Assembly: GCA_014905825.1 (NCBI GenBank)
Contig: JACGCN010000110.1
Span: 1 to 51,485, forward strand
DNA length: 51,485 nt
Origin: Lyophyllum atratum
Taxonomy: Eukaryota; Basidiomycota; Agaricomycetes; Agaricales; Lyophyllaceae
Reading direction: 5' to 3'
Shown: positions 1-12,033 of the stretch, one piece after another
Position numbering within the stretch: the first letter of the stretch is position 1
Layout of the letters: each line of letters starts with the position of its first letter
Notes under the pieces: model-generated
What the model saw: the letters and a program-made list of their open reading frames with translations, nothing else
Databases searched by the model: none
Told to the model about the DNA's origin: nothing
Made by a program: the position numbers and the translations under genes

Positions 1-3000
1 TCACTGCCTTCGTCGTCGACAACGTCTTCGCCAATATCCCAATCGAGAGTATGCTCGCGTTCCGACCGGTGGCAGACGAACGATTTGTGCTTGTGCTATA
101 TCGAGCGGGCCCTCGCTAGCTTTGACTTGGAAACTCTGGTCAATAATCCAGAAGGCACGTCACTCAAGGGTGAAAACGTTATTCCCCTCCTAGTGCATCC
201 GGGCTACGACGTCATGAGGCGCCTGCTGACACGTACCCCGTTGCAGGCCAGGATTTTGTCGTATATCGTTGAAGGTGTCAATGGCTTTGAGAATGATTTT
301 GCAAACGACGAACCGTTTTTCGGTACAACCATCATTCGCGTCCTCCGTGTTGTGCACCGTGTCCTGGAGCTCAAGACATCTTCTTGACGTCCTCGTTCCT
401 CTCCTAACAGAAATTGACAGTGCGCCCATCGTCGGACAGGTCCATTCGCGCTCGTTCTATACCAAATTCGACCAAGAGTTAACATTCGATCCTCACTATA
501 TTCCTTCCCTCGCGGCGTACATCGCTTTCCCAAACCATCCAGAACTCGTGCTATTGTCCATCAAATCCTTTCAACCTTATCAGCCAGCATGCCTCGTCAA
601 ACCTGGCTACGTTGATTGAGCGGAGCAACGAATCCGAGCGCATATTGGCGGGCTTTGTGAATATAATGGACGTGGAGTCATTAGAGGACCCTGCGGACGC
701 GCGAAACTTTCGCGGAGGAACCACCGGAGCCGGAGCGCCTGATACGGACGAAACCCCTCCACTGGTCCAAGCCATCAGGCTAGCAGCCCTTGATCTTCTA
801 ATCCAAGAAACAGAAGCCAACCGCCCATACCCGAACATCGCGCACTTCCTGCTTTTGGTGCAGCAAAGGCTGAGCAGCAAATCCAGGATCCGCACGCGTT
901 AGGAGCACGCCGGACTAGTGTCCATGTCCTCTTCGACCTCGTGAACGCTGGTGTGCCACGCCTCAAAGGGAAAGGCAAGGACGCGACCATGATCCCCTCA
1001 CGCCTCTTTTCATTACCCTACCCGGACTTGCGGAGAGATGCTATCGCGTCATATATCAACTTTGCACTCATCCAGAACTTCCGATTTCACCAGCCGCTAC
1101 CTTCGCACACGAGAAGACTTTTTCGCCCGGCAGCTTGCCGCTGTACCATCTCATGCACCCCAAATGCCACAGCAGCCATATATCCAGGTGCAGTACAACG
1201 ACGGTGCCCGTGTCATCACGACTGTTCCCTCGCTTTCCTCATTCCTCGCCTGCGCTCGCGCATCTTCGACCTCATAGCCCTAGACCTCCACATGCTTACA
1301 AATAAGGGTCATCTGAAAGGGGTGTCTGAGCTACTTCAAATTCTCTTTGGGAATGCCTCCGAGTACGAGTTTGACGACGAAGATTTCCACCAATTCCAAG
1401 AGATCGGCCAATCCCACATGCGTGTAATCGAATTCCTCCAATCCTTGATGTTCGAGTGGTCAGACAGTCTAGCCGTCGAGCCCATGGACCTTCAATTCCT
1501 CGGGCAGCTCAATCTCCATTCATGTGTGCGTACAGATGCAACGGGATGTGAAATCATAGACAGGACGGCCCTCCTATCGCTCTTAGCCGCTGCGAAACGT
1601 GCACTGCACGCACAAGGCAGCGTAGTGACACCTGCTCAAGCAGATCAACTTCAGCGAGAATCTGCGTACATACTGGAGAGTGCTGTCGTCGAGAACCATC
1701 GTCGAGAGGTTGCACACTCTGTCGCTACGGGTTACGAAGCATGGAGGCGGTTGTTGGATCTGACCCTGACAAAATGCTTCGATCGGTTACCACACGACCG
1801 ACGAGAGAACATGTTGTTCGACCTGCTCCATGTCCTCCCGACGGCCATTCGATCTCCAGACGTTGAGGAGTCCACTGCAGTGCTGCTATCGAGGCTGTTC
1901 TATCCTCGATCACTAACTGCGTGAAGACAGGCGCCAACAACTCATTGCGCAATCAGCTGGAGGCAACGCCGAATCTAGTTCTCTACCTGCAGAACGCCTG
2001 TTCGCCATCCTTCGCACCATCCTTGATGCCATCATCGACAACAATCGGGTGGAGCTTGTCGCGGTAACCTCTATGCCGCCCTCGTAACTACGTGCATCTG
2101 ATCACACCAACTCACACGGAGGGGGACCTTGTCGTTCACAAGGGAGATAATCTTGGCTTTCTTTGGCCGCGTCGACGACCCGCGATGACTTCCTCTTTGA
2201 CCCCAATCAAACTGTCACCTTTGGACCGCCTCTCGCGATCACATAGCTCTGATCGGTCACTTCAAGCGGGAAGTTTAGCGGTCATGAAGGGTGTTATGGA
2301 GCGCTTGGTCTCTACGATCTCTCGAGACGCGATGATGGAACAGAAGTGTGGAAAACGTTGCATTTATGCTTCTGGACGCGCTTGTTCAGCTGTCAGGAGT
2401 AGAGAAGCCCCACATCGTTCTTTCTGCCTTACCCGCCATGGGATTCTCTCAAACTTTGTGCGAGGGTTGAAAGAGTCGGACTCACGTTTGCTATTAGTGC
2501 TCAAGCCTGACCCAGGTATGTAATCCTCTTCCGGTGCATCTCATGTTTCCTGATCTCTTCTTCAAAGACGACTTGAATCCACTCTATGTCTACGAAGCAA
2601 AAATGTCACTCTTTATACGCATGACGCAGACGCGGGCGGGGGCAGAAAGACTCCTAGAGGCTCAGTTAGTCCCTGTGTTGGCCCAGTGTGACTTCCTTGA
2701 CGCACGCCCCGAGGCAGATCAGTCCTTCATGGGTAAGTCGTCAATCAGATATTATCATTCCGACAGAATTTTGACGGCCGTGAACTAACAGATCGGGACT
2801 CTTTCCTTCCGTCCGCGATTCAGCGTTATCATCACTGTTCATGCCCACCCTCCAACTTGTCGATGGCATGCTCGCCACTCTGGGAAACAAGCATAGCACA
2901 ATTGTCAATCAGGTATCATAGCTCGCTTAATCTGAACGCACTGTGTTAACGACACGCCTTAGGCATTGGACTTTCTTACAAGCCATAGTGCAACCATCGC

Positions 3001-4492
3001 AATTCTCCTCAAAAATGACGCAGACTACGTCCCACTAGCTCTGCTGGAAGAGATCCACCTCATTGTAACCCTCTCCGCGAGTGTCCTTCCCTCGGTGCCG
3101 AAATCTGAGATGGTACGTTCATTCACTCCATCTCGTACAATGACATAGCTGATGCTCTCTTGTTTTACAGCTATCTACCAACTCCGGCTTCGGTACTATC
3201 CACGCTGCCATCCTTGGCCTGGCAACGCGGTGTCTGGGCAGCGGCCGTTGCTTCGGACATATAGTCCCACAATCAGATGCTGAGATGCAATGGGCGAAGG
3301 GGTATGCATTCGGTATGTTGGCCCCCGCGGTTGGTCATCTTACATAACGTCGCCTAACCAGGTATTCCTTACATTTCAGGCTATGGATCCCAAACCGAGT
3401 TCGACGTTAGGATCCGAGAGCGGGAACGACTCCTACGAAAGAGCATCGTCACTTATATTGGTGCTGCCAGTGACTTCACAGGTCCGCAGTTCTTCTAATA
3501 CGCCTGTGAGAGAAACTAAATCATTCCACCCTTCCCAGAACCCGAGATCACACTCGTTCTCTCCCCGATTACCACGCAACCTCGGCATGATGAACAAGCT
3601 CTTTCACAGTTCCTGAGTAAGTCATCCTCTCCGACCTCAGGAATGATCTGCTGATCTCCTTATGTAGCCACAATCCCTACCGTCGGCGATGCCATCGAAG
3701 CGCTCAACACGCTTTGTACCGAACTTGGTCAAACATTAAAGCAGATATCCGATCTAGGCGCCGAGCTTGCTACGCCTGATCATATCGCGGTGGACAATAT
3801 CAGAGAGGTGTGTTCCGTCACCCAGGTATAGAGGTGATAATTGAAACACCGTGATAGATCGTAAAAGATGTCCATGAATCATTGCTCCAAGATCTAGACA
3901 TTGGGCAGAAACGCCAGCTGATTTGTGACGTGCTTGAGGATGTGAAGCGGGGAGCTACAAGGGAGGCGCGTGTGTTGCTCGGTACGCCATATTTTTCTCC
4001 ACTCCCCCTGCTTTTCTCTTACGCCCCGTCCTCACCCTCCTTCAGACACCACCGAGATGTTGCTTCTCCTCATCTGGCGGCACGTACAATACTATACTTC
4101 GCCCGCTGCTGCGCTGCCTCCCCCCTCCACATCACTCTCTACATCCACTCTCTTCAAAAGTACCAAGTCTCCAAACGCGTTGGGAATGAATGCAGCAATG
4201 CGATTCCTAGCAGCACCCGACCCGGAGACGTTCAAGGCGGAAGTTGGACGGCGGTTGGGACCTGTTTTGGGTAGGCTCGAGGGCCTGGATTTGCATCTGG
4301 TATGTCCAAATTCAAAACCTTTCATGGGATGTTTCGCTGATCGATGCCTTCTGTACGTTGTAGGACTCGGAAACATATGGCCTCGACGTGCGCAAGGAAA
4401 GTCAGGGATATATCGAAATCATGGTCCGTCGGCTGCGGGACAGTGCGGGCCTCCTGCATGATCCTTCTGGACAGGATGATGAATCCCAATGA
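1..4492 (+). CDS. NUP192: Nucleoporin NUP192/NUP205, 3' part, frame-disrupted
   Basis: This is the C-terminal part of the large inner-ring scaffold nucleoporin (Nup192 in yeast, NUP205 in animals), which builds the nuclear pore adaptor ring. The window starts inside the gene. Recognisable family blocks are the segment with EPMDLQFLGQLNL then an ALLSLLAAAKRAL helix (about 1470-1610), the ATGYEAWRRLLDLTL helix (about 1723-1770), and YVYEAKMSLFIRMTQTRAGAERLLE followed by FLDARP (about 2588-2710). The tail ends GLLHDPSGQDDESQ with TGA at 4490-4492. Introns of about 50-60 nt lie in the last 2 kb. Between about 1 and 2900 the conserved reading jumps frame at least a dozen times by single bases (for example near 380, 560, 855, 1035, 1245, 1910, 2055, 2190, 2335 and 2830). 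After about 2966 it is clean. This is either local sequence error or a decaying copy. Family call is confident; integrity is not. Confidence 0.82.
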
Positions 4493-5501
4493 GCGAAGTG
4501 GTGTTGATGGTAGAGGGCTCCAGTTTCATTTGGTTTTGACCCTTGACTTGTTAGATATGTAGTTTTTTCTTGAAAGCACGATGTTCAAAATCCGACCTCA
4601 CTCCAGAGATCAATCTTTATCTTGCCCTTGGTGCGAGCTTGAAGTCGCGGCTTCAGATGTTTAAAACGTCACCTGTGATGCTCTGAACGTGTCGCTGTCC
4701 TCAAGCTCATGAATTCCTGTTATGAGTGAACGAGACGCATTCCTCGAAGTATTGAAGCTCCAGGACTTTCGTTATTGGAACCTTTCTACCTTCTGTGGCC
4801 TTGGGAGCGTGACATGCCCGCGGCTAAGCCAGCAGGCACAGTCTCTTTTATTGAGGGTCGTGAACTTGGCCTTTCCCCATAGGCTGGGGAAAGGCCGACC
4901 TTCAGCAGTGTCTGCAGCCTCACGGGTTTGGAATTTAGGTTTGCGTTATCTGCGCTTATCCTCGCAACTGACAATACCCTCAGGGACAGGATTTGGAACG
5001 AACGAAGCTCGTCTGTTCTTACAGAGGGTCGGGATTTCCATACCCGGTTCCCAGCAGGAATACATGGTCCATCTTCACCTGCCGTGTTTTGCTGATATCG
5101 ATGCTGATACACGAACAGCTATCTAGTCATGACCAATGCGCCTGAAGGTCACTTGCGTGTAGCCCATTCTCGTTGTATCGCTGGATGATTGAAGCGATAA
5201 TGACTATAGAGATAATTAATCCGAAATCAAATGGTACACCAAAAGTCCAATATGCAAAGGAGAGCCTACCACCGAGGGTTCGTGAGGCCGTCCAACCCCA
5301 ACGAGACCTAAGCAAGCAACATCCAGCATAACATCTCCGTCACCAGCTCGTACCATAACGCATGAACGATCTTCCGCCCTGACATTGCTTGTCCCCAGCA
5401 CTTCAAATGTGTATAGTAAGTTAATAAATACATGCGAGCCTACCCCGTATTGAGCTCACTAGAATGAATGGAATGAATGAATCTCTCCAGTACACTCAGA
5501 G
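4493..5501. other. Convergent intergenic region, no supported gene
   Basis: About 1 kb lies between the NUP192 stop and the SFT2 stop, so both genes' 3' UTRs and terminators should be here. Open frames exist (4722-5126 plus strand, 134 codons; 5127-5401 minus strand) but none shows a family motif, convincing splice junctions or a usable start context. I see no RNA gene or repeat. Confidence 0.5.
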
Positions 5502-6418
5502 CTACCGTGGAAGTAGGCTGCCAGCTCCACGTAATGCGAGTTGCCCGCCGAGGCGGAGTGTCTGTGTGCCGCCAGGGAAGTAGGCGAGGACGTAGGCGAC
5601 AAGGGCGACAACCTGAACGGCACCACATATGAGGGAACCAAAGTAGGATTTGGGCTATGAAACAAAGTTGTGTTTAATTTGAGAGGCGGAAGTAAAAAGG
5701 ACTCAGAGGGCGAACATACCCCGAGGGAGAAATAAAGTGTCAGGCCGAGGCTGGCAAAGTAGACGACGGAGAAGGGGAGACGTTCGGCAGATATGAGGTG
5801 CTTGAGGTGATTTATGGGACCTATTAGCACCGAGAAGCTAGAAGGCAACATTCGTAAGGCTTTATCGGTGAGCAAAGTCTGAGTGACCCCACGTACCCGA
5901 ACATGACGAGGAGGCTTCCGAGACTGCGGATTCCTTGAGATTTGAGATGCACGCGTCGACGGTGAAATACGCCTACCTAAAGGACAGCGCAAACTTCGTT
6001 GGCCTTCAATCACTTCTCAGTACACAGTTCCGAACATGTTAGGAAGATATGAACGCACCGTACTGCAAGGAATGGTAGAGTCAAGAACGAGACGAAGAAG
6101 CACACTTGTGGCGCCGACTAAGCATCCCCCAAACCCTAAAAGCCTGCAATTATACCATCTACTTCAGTTCTTTGGTTATCCCGACAGAGTTACGACGTAC
6201 CGTTCCCAACTTGAGAGCGCGAACCAAGCCTCATCTTCGTTTGATCGTTCAGTGGAGCGCAACGGAATGTAGTCGCCCGCGACAGCGTTGTAAAAGCGTG
6301 AAAATGGGTTGCCTGCAGCGGCGGGCGCGGCTGGTTGGGAATCGTCGGTGTTTCCGCGCGCCCAGCGAAACTGCGAGAGATTGCTCCTGAAATTCTGTTC
6401 TGACGAGGCGGGAGGCAT
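5502..6418 (-). CDS. SFT2: SFT2-family Golgi vesicle transport membrane protein
   Basis: Sft2 proteins are small four-TM proteins of the late Golgi that assist fusion of endosome-derived vesicles. The start ATG at 6418 gives a cytosolic N-terminus with the family signature DYIPL then SNEDEAWFALSSWER. After an intron come TM segments containing CFFVSFLTLPFLA, RPTKFALSF, SLGSLLVMFG, GPINHLKHL, SAERLPFSVVY and LTLYFSLG. The last exon carries GAVQVVALVAYVLAYFPGG and ends GSLLPR with TAG at 5502-5504. There are five introns, one exon being only about 33 nt. Splice phases agree everywhere except inside the first TM exon: about 6101-6110 one extra base separates LLGFGGCLVGAT from VCFFVSF. The gene is divergent from the kinase at 6794 across about 375 bp. 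Length about 200 aa is normal for the family. Confidence 0.88.
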
Positions 6419-6793
6419 GCGGGGGTAAATATGCCACAACATACGATGAGCTAATTCAGAATTGCCGTATCAGATAAGATCAACACGGTTATGGGCCGGG
6501 CCCTGGCACTGCGTGCAAAGGCAAGTTCATGACATGGTTCAGAAAAAAGCCTCATGGGTCAGAAACGAGCCACGCCTCAAGGCCAAGTCTCGCGACCAGT
6601 GAACAGTGACTTCGACGCCGAGGAATCTCGTCCTCGCTGAGACAGGCAACACGAAGAACCTGTAAATCCTTTTTTGCTCCCAGAATGATTCGACGCTAAT
6701 CAATTCAAAGGATTTATCGATGGAGAAGCAGCGACCGTACATGCTATATCACGGGATGTCTCAGACTGCTCGACGCTGTGCGTTAGAAGCACG
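6419..6793. promoter_or_regulatory. Divergent promoter region SFT2 / kinase remnant
   Basis: About 375 bp between two divergent starts must hold the SFT2 promoter. On the plus strand the kinase reading frame stays open upstream of its ATG back to about 6694, where a stop interrupts it, so part of this stretch may be decayed kinase coding sequence. No clear TATA box was seen. Confidence 0.35.
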
Positions 6794-7662
6794 ATGTCCG
6801 TAGGGTGGAAAAGCCATCGGCGCCCTAGGAGGCTCACACTCTTCAAGAAGATGGAGCCACTTACGACTCTCATAGGTCGAGAATTCGTCGAGTCTTGGTT
6901 GGGAGTCGTTAAAAGTACGTTTTCGCAACTTATAAACTCGCTTGGTGCTAACCCGATTACCTTCACTTCGCAGGCCATGCGGTCCTCTGGAAGCATGGCG
7001 TCGGATACGGTGACCCCAGCCTCTGGAACATCATGTACGACCCCAAGCTTACATGTGGAGTTCTGGTGGATTACGATCTCTCTCTCTTCCGACACCTGCC
7101 TCGTGTGCCTGGGTTCGATAGGACAGGAACAATCCCATTCATGGCCGTCGGGTTATTGAACGACCTTTATTGGAACGGCGACCCCGAACGGCTCTATCAT
7201 CATGAGCTGGAGGCCTTTGTCTGGATTCTTATTTTCGTTTTCGTACGATATCAGGATAAGAAGCCCCAGAAAGGTGCCTTCGTCGATGCATGGATCACGT
7301 CGAACCATATCACCTGCCGCAAGGAGAAGTTAAGCCTTTCAGATGGCGTTAAACTCATCAAGGTGGCAAAGGAGGTTCAGAAAGATTTTCGCACTGAATG
7401 GCCTTTGGCGATGAGGTTGTTGAGATGGGCTATTGACACACATTTACACCGTGTGCGGGTGGTCTTGCCGGGAGATGAACCGACCCCGGTGGCCAAGACT
7501 GATGCAGCAGGAGTCTGGAACGACTTCGTCGCTCAGTTGAAGCTAGGCGCAAAGGCTGAAGGATTGCAATACGTCGCGAACGCGGTACAGGACCTCGGTT
7601 TAGAGAACTTATTTGTAGATGGTGATACATCCAGCTCCGCTAGTCCTTCCAAATCCAGCTAG
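6794..7662 (+). CDS. Truncated FunK1-type fungal protein kinase
   Basis: This matches the C-terminal lobe of FunK1, the fungal-specific protein kinase-like family expanded in multicellular fungi. Two exons (6794-6914, 6974-7662) join in phase to give 269 aa. Visible motifs are PLTTLIGREFVESW (about aa 21-34), then WKHGVGYGDPSLWNIMYD where FunK1 normally has an HRD catalytic loop, VLVDYDLSLF in place of the DFG region, TGTIPFMAVGLL (activation segment end) and YHHELEAFVWIL. The catalytic-loop Asp and Asn are kept but His-Arg is replaced by Tyr-Gly. The whole N-lobe (glycine loop, Lys, Glu) is missing; intact FunK1 proteins are several hundred residues longer. The ATG is the first in frame, but a longer upstream gene broken by a stop cannot be excluded. 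Probably a degenerate or pseudo-kinase copy. Confidence 0.72.
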
Positions 7663-8149
7663 GTGGTGTGGTCACTGTAGACTGTAATGGAGGCTCCATA
7701 TCAATGTGTCTCTTGAAATGCCAGCATCATTATTCTGATAAAGAGTTTTTGAATTGTCATGTATGCTTGACAACAGAGTCTACTCTTCGCGGCACGTCCC
7801 TGGCAGCGCGACGGTAGACTTCTCTATGCCATGAACTTGGGCGATTTACGGGCGACATCAACTGGAGATAACTGCTATATCAGCCACCGTCACATGTAGA
7901 AGTCCAATACGCTTCACAGAACAGGACGACCCATCCATGTGAAGGCTTTTGAGCTGATCATCTTACTCGTGAAGCTATCCCGCGGTCGATTGAGTACTGG
8001 CCGCATCAGCAGAACTTGATTTTTCGAGGGGTTTTGTATTACCACGTTACTTATGCCTACCCAACAAACAGGGCGAGTAATATCCTCTCTGGGTATGAAA
8101 CTCCCTTCCGGTGACCATGGGAAACGCGGGATGTGAACTTTCAGGTTCC
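7663..8149. other. Convergent intergenic region
   Basis: About 490 bp between the kinase stop and the GH28 stop. It should contain both 3' UTRs and polyadenylation signals. I see no ORF with family motifs, no tRNA and no notable repeat. Confidence 0.5.
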
Positions 8150-10149
8150 CTATTGGATGGGCGTCGCTACGAATGCGCCATTCGCGCAGCGGAAGCCAAG
8201 TGTGTCTTGCTCTCCCTCCGCAAGAGTTGCAGGGTCGCACAGCACATTCGTTTCCTTCGAGTTCGTATGCGTGCGGATGTCGATCTTCTCGAGGGAGATG
8301 TTTAGCGCTGGCGTGGCAAACATACGTCAGCCTTTCACCTGTGCCGAGTGGACAAGTACACGAGCAGGAAAAATGAACGCACCTGTTCCAGCGTAAAGAT
8401 CAAAGATGACGGATTTGGGCTCATCGAGGCCGGCGACATAGTTCCAGCATGGGGTGCTAATGCAGGTCCCATCGGCTGTCGAGTATTTGTTTGAAAGTAC
8501 ATCTAAATAAGTAAGGAATGTGGCGTACTCCAGTTAGTACCGAGGGTGCCCTTGAAGTTTTTGTACCGGAAATTGGAGACTTTGGTGCTCGTGTTATTTG
8601 GGTTGTCGGGGCGGGGACCCTTGTCCTGATCATAGTAGCTATGCGAGGGGAAAATGCAAAGGCGTGAGATGAGGTCTTTTGGCTGGGACGAGCGCGGAGA
8701 CACACTTCTGAGTGATGAAAATTCCAGTGGACACGTTGATCAGCGTAATGTCTTCCCAAGCCACGTTATTCGCAAATCCATTGCCTCCGGTCCAGCTCTT
8801 GAACTGACGAACCGATGTGGGTATACATATCAACCAGACATTCCGTAACTGAATGCAGAAGCGTACCCTAGCCCCATACACCGCACCGTCCATCGTCCAG
8901 TTCTTGAACAACACGTTCTCAACGGTGTGATTCGCGCCGCTGCGACCAAGGGAGCCGATGGAGAGCCCATGGGAGGAGAAGCCACAGTATCCGTTCTTCG
9001 CGACGATATCCTTCGCACCGTTGATAACTGAGATGCAGTCGTCGCCATTATGGCCATAGTAGCTACAGTCGTGTCAGATGTCAGGAAATATAGCTTCAAG
9101 GATGAATGGTACGGACGGACCCATCAACAGTTATATTGTGACCAGAGAGGTTGAAGCCTATGGATCGACGGGGGTTAACCATCTTGGATTACGACCTTTC
9201 ACGTATGTGAATTACCATCCCTATCATAGAGATCAGGTATGAGCAAAAGTCGTTTACGATACATGTAGCGAACGTACGTGTTGAAGGGGAAGCTCTATTA
9301 AAATTCCACGACCACTATCTCAGTTTCCTTCTCTTCAACACAAAGAAGCCAAGTAAGAACTCACAGTCGTCGTCTCACGCGTCCCATTGTTGGGCGCTGC
9401 GTCGACAAAGTGGTTTTCTACGCGGATGTTCTTTCCTGGGAGGTTCCAGCCCCAGGCGACGGGCTTTATCACCTTGAGGTCCTTCAGAAGTCCATTGGTG
9501 ACATTGAAGGTCGCGAGCTGTGGACGCAGGATCTATGAAAATATGTGTATCTGCATGATGGGCGGCGAATAGCAAAACTTACGCGGTTACCGATGTCCCA
9601 CCACTGCTGGCCATAGCCATTAAATCGTCCCCACTTGAAGTCCTTGGATCCGATAATGCTGACGTCGCTTCCGTGGATATAGAACCATGGTGTCGCATAT
9701 GTCTGATGTATCATGCACACTTTCAGTAACACAGTCAATTTGGAATGAAGTCGTTCGACGCACGCTGGGCTGGTTGAGGGTGATGTTGATAGCACGCTGA
9801 ACGGTTGCTATGTCCTTTGGGAGGTTGAGGTTGCCGTTCAGATGTACCACGACATTTTCTGCCCCACGAGAAAGTCAACCGAATGTCCTCTGAGTCGTTA
9901 CGAAGAGAATATACCGAGCCCAGAGAGCGTAATCGGCGTATGTGCGTTGTAGTCCACTCGCTGGAACTCAATGACTGAGTTCTTTTGGCAATCCCTGAAC
10001 GCTTTCAGGATATGCTCCGAGTCGTCCTCTCCGTTCTTGTTATGCTTAACGATGCACTTCTTGAGGTGGGGCTTTCCCGCTTCGATGGGAGTAGAAACCG
10101 CAGCCAACGCTAACATAAGTGTGGCCAGATAGGTGTTGCTGAAGATCAT
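8150..10149 (-). CDS. Secreted GH28 glycosidase, exo-polygalacturonase-like
   Basis: Glycoside hydrolase family 28 enzymes hydrolyse pectin galacturonan through a right-handed beta-helix with three catalytic Asp. The start at 10149 gives a signal peptide (about aa 1-25, ending STPIEAG). Family motifs occur in order: YIHGSDVSIIGS, GYGQQWWD, NTDGF (assembled over three exons), GHNGDDCISV, SSHGLSIGSLG and YGARFKSWTGG followed by NVSTGIFITQ. All catalytic residues (D of NTD, DD, HG, R.K) are present. The GDD.CISV / HGLSIGSLG / RFKSW pattern resembles exo-acting polygalacturonases more than endo-enzymes. The C-terminus has paired cysteines and ends FVATPIQ with TAG at 8150-8152. There are many introns of about 55-60 nt. 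Exon 9216-9220 is only 5 nt (GGATG) and supplies the catalytic Asp codon. Likely used in plant cell-wall degradation. Confidence 0.9.
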
Positions 10150-12033
10150 CACGGCGGGGGTGGATTGGATTTACGAGGGGTTGACAGCAAACTGCAACTC
10201 CCTTCATTTGCAGGATTCGCCGAGCTTTATGCCTTGTTGCCAGTGAGTATGCAGAGGCCAGGCGGCCCGGGATACAGGGCGGACCGCGCACGTTGAGTGC
10301 CCCCTCCAGCCCCCTCCCGAGCGACATCATTTCAGACCGAAATCTCTTGACTTGGGTTTACGAAACTTGGTGGCCATGTGCTAGAGGTACCAAGATTTTT
10401 GGCGACTTAAGACGGTCGAGAAACTCTGAGTGGGATGGCAGCTGACTTGGTGATGCATGTGGTTCAGCTTCAACTTGCGACTCGGACAAGACTCGGAGAT
10501 ACGGCGGTCATGATCGGCGCGATCATGATCATGATCACGAGTTTGGCGGTGTTGCCTAATCTGGCCACCCGCCAACCTGTTCCGACGATACCGTTCCACT
10601 ATAATTCCAACTATCGACGCTCAGCGCTGCAAAGCCAAAGTAGGATATTCCGGCGAACGATATTATTCAGCTACACTAGAAGTGGATAGTCATAAAAAAA
10701 CTAAATGTCAGATATAAAGTCTTAAGATCTTACCTCTCAGCCTTCCGGATTTCACTTTCATTTATTGACAAGGCGTAACACATGAGAATATGGAGATCTA
10801 GTATATAATTGGGAGCCGGGTTCGTAGGATTTGACAGGTGCGACCGCCCTGAGGAAAGGGTTTGCGGACCGCCATCAGGCCGCTGCATTTACAGAATGTT
10901 ATCTTATCTTGACGATGTATCCAATAGAATACCACACTATGTAACACGGCCAGATATCCCTTTTCCCGGTACCCCGGTTGGAATGTCAGCGCAATATGTC
11001 AAGGAGTGACCTAGCAAAGGCGGACAACGCCTCAATTCCTCCCAAACTTTCAGGGTTAATAAGACGATAAACACACTGCCAACCTCCATCACATTCGGGT
11101 TCTCTCCCATTGATCTGGACGCTCATACCATGACTCCCTCTTCTCAGCTTTCTGATGGACAACTTCTGGACTTCGAAATCTAGGAGAATCTCATCTTTTG
11201 AGAAATTTTTTACGACGCTGGTTTTCCAGTTCTTGTTATTGCCGCCCACTGGATCCGACCATCGGCCGCGGAATTCGTGAGAGCACGAGTCATCCACGGT
11301 TTCCCCGGTTGTATGCCTTGCCTCAGTTTCAGAGAGCAAGAGAGGTTCCGAAAGAACGAGGGCGTCGATGGTTCCGTCGCAGGAACTACATGGCCTCTTA
11401 CTTGATTCCCTGTCGTATGTTCATACCTTGTCTGGTGCCCTTCTGGATCGTTTAACTGATCGTCGCAGCCCTTTCCACTTGATGGGGAATGATGTTAGCC
11501 CCCTCCAGTCATACCATCTTTAGGCTTTTTAGCTGTGTCTGACTCGCGGACAGCGGATGAGGCTCGCTGGTGGGGCACATTCTACGCGCGATAGGTCTTT
11601 TGGCCTTCGTATACGGATATTGTGTCGGAATCCTTCTATAGTCCATGACGAAGGAGTCGGAGAGAGAGGTGAAAACGGGTGACTCTCTCTTCAACTCCCT
11701 AGTCATGGACATTACTGGACGTCATCGGCTGCATTACGAGACGTTAAGACGACGGATTCATACTGAGAATACGCATCTTGAATACGGTTTGTTGGGGTGT
11801 TCCGTAGAAAATCTGGAGGTCGCATGATCGGAGGTTAGCTGCAGGTGCTAATTACAAATCAATAAAATTTATCAGATAAGATCATGCCACGCGACCACAA
11901 AAAATTGAGTGTTCGTGACTTGGATCGATAAACGTCCGCGATTTGCAAGATACGGCTTCCCGCTCTTCTCTCCCGTCCGTCAAGGACTTGTACACTATCC
12001 TTTACTCGTTCCCTCCATCCTGGTCGCCGCCGC
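10150..12033. other. 1.9 kb region with one inverted repeat and no supported gene
   Basis: The stretch between the divergent GH28 and leucyl-tRNA synthetase genes contains both promoters. A minus-strand open frame (about 10986-11395, roughly 137 codons, no good ATG) has coding-like composition, including RPCSSCDGTIDAL and MSVQINGREPECDGGW, but I recognise no family. The strongest structure is the hairpin at 11641-11710, listed separately. Confidence 0.4.
11641..11710. repeat. 28-bp imperfect inverted repeat, 14-nt loop
   Basis: Arms 11641-11668 and 11683-11710 are reverse complements at 24 of 28 positions, plus one G-T wobble pair; only three true mismatches remain. The loop is the 14 nt 11669-11682. 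Outer stem is GTCCATGAC/GTCATGGAC and inner stem is AGAGAGAG/CTCTCTCT. No coding frame explains it. It could be a small-RNA hairpin, a transcription terminator-like fold, or the centre of a small inverted-repeat element. Confidence 0.75.

Noticed and set aside
4722..5126. 134-codon plus-strand ORF downstream of NUP192
   Set aside because: No recognisable motif, no splice partners, and it lies where 3' UTRs of convergent genes are expected.
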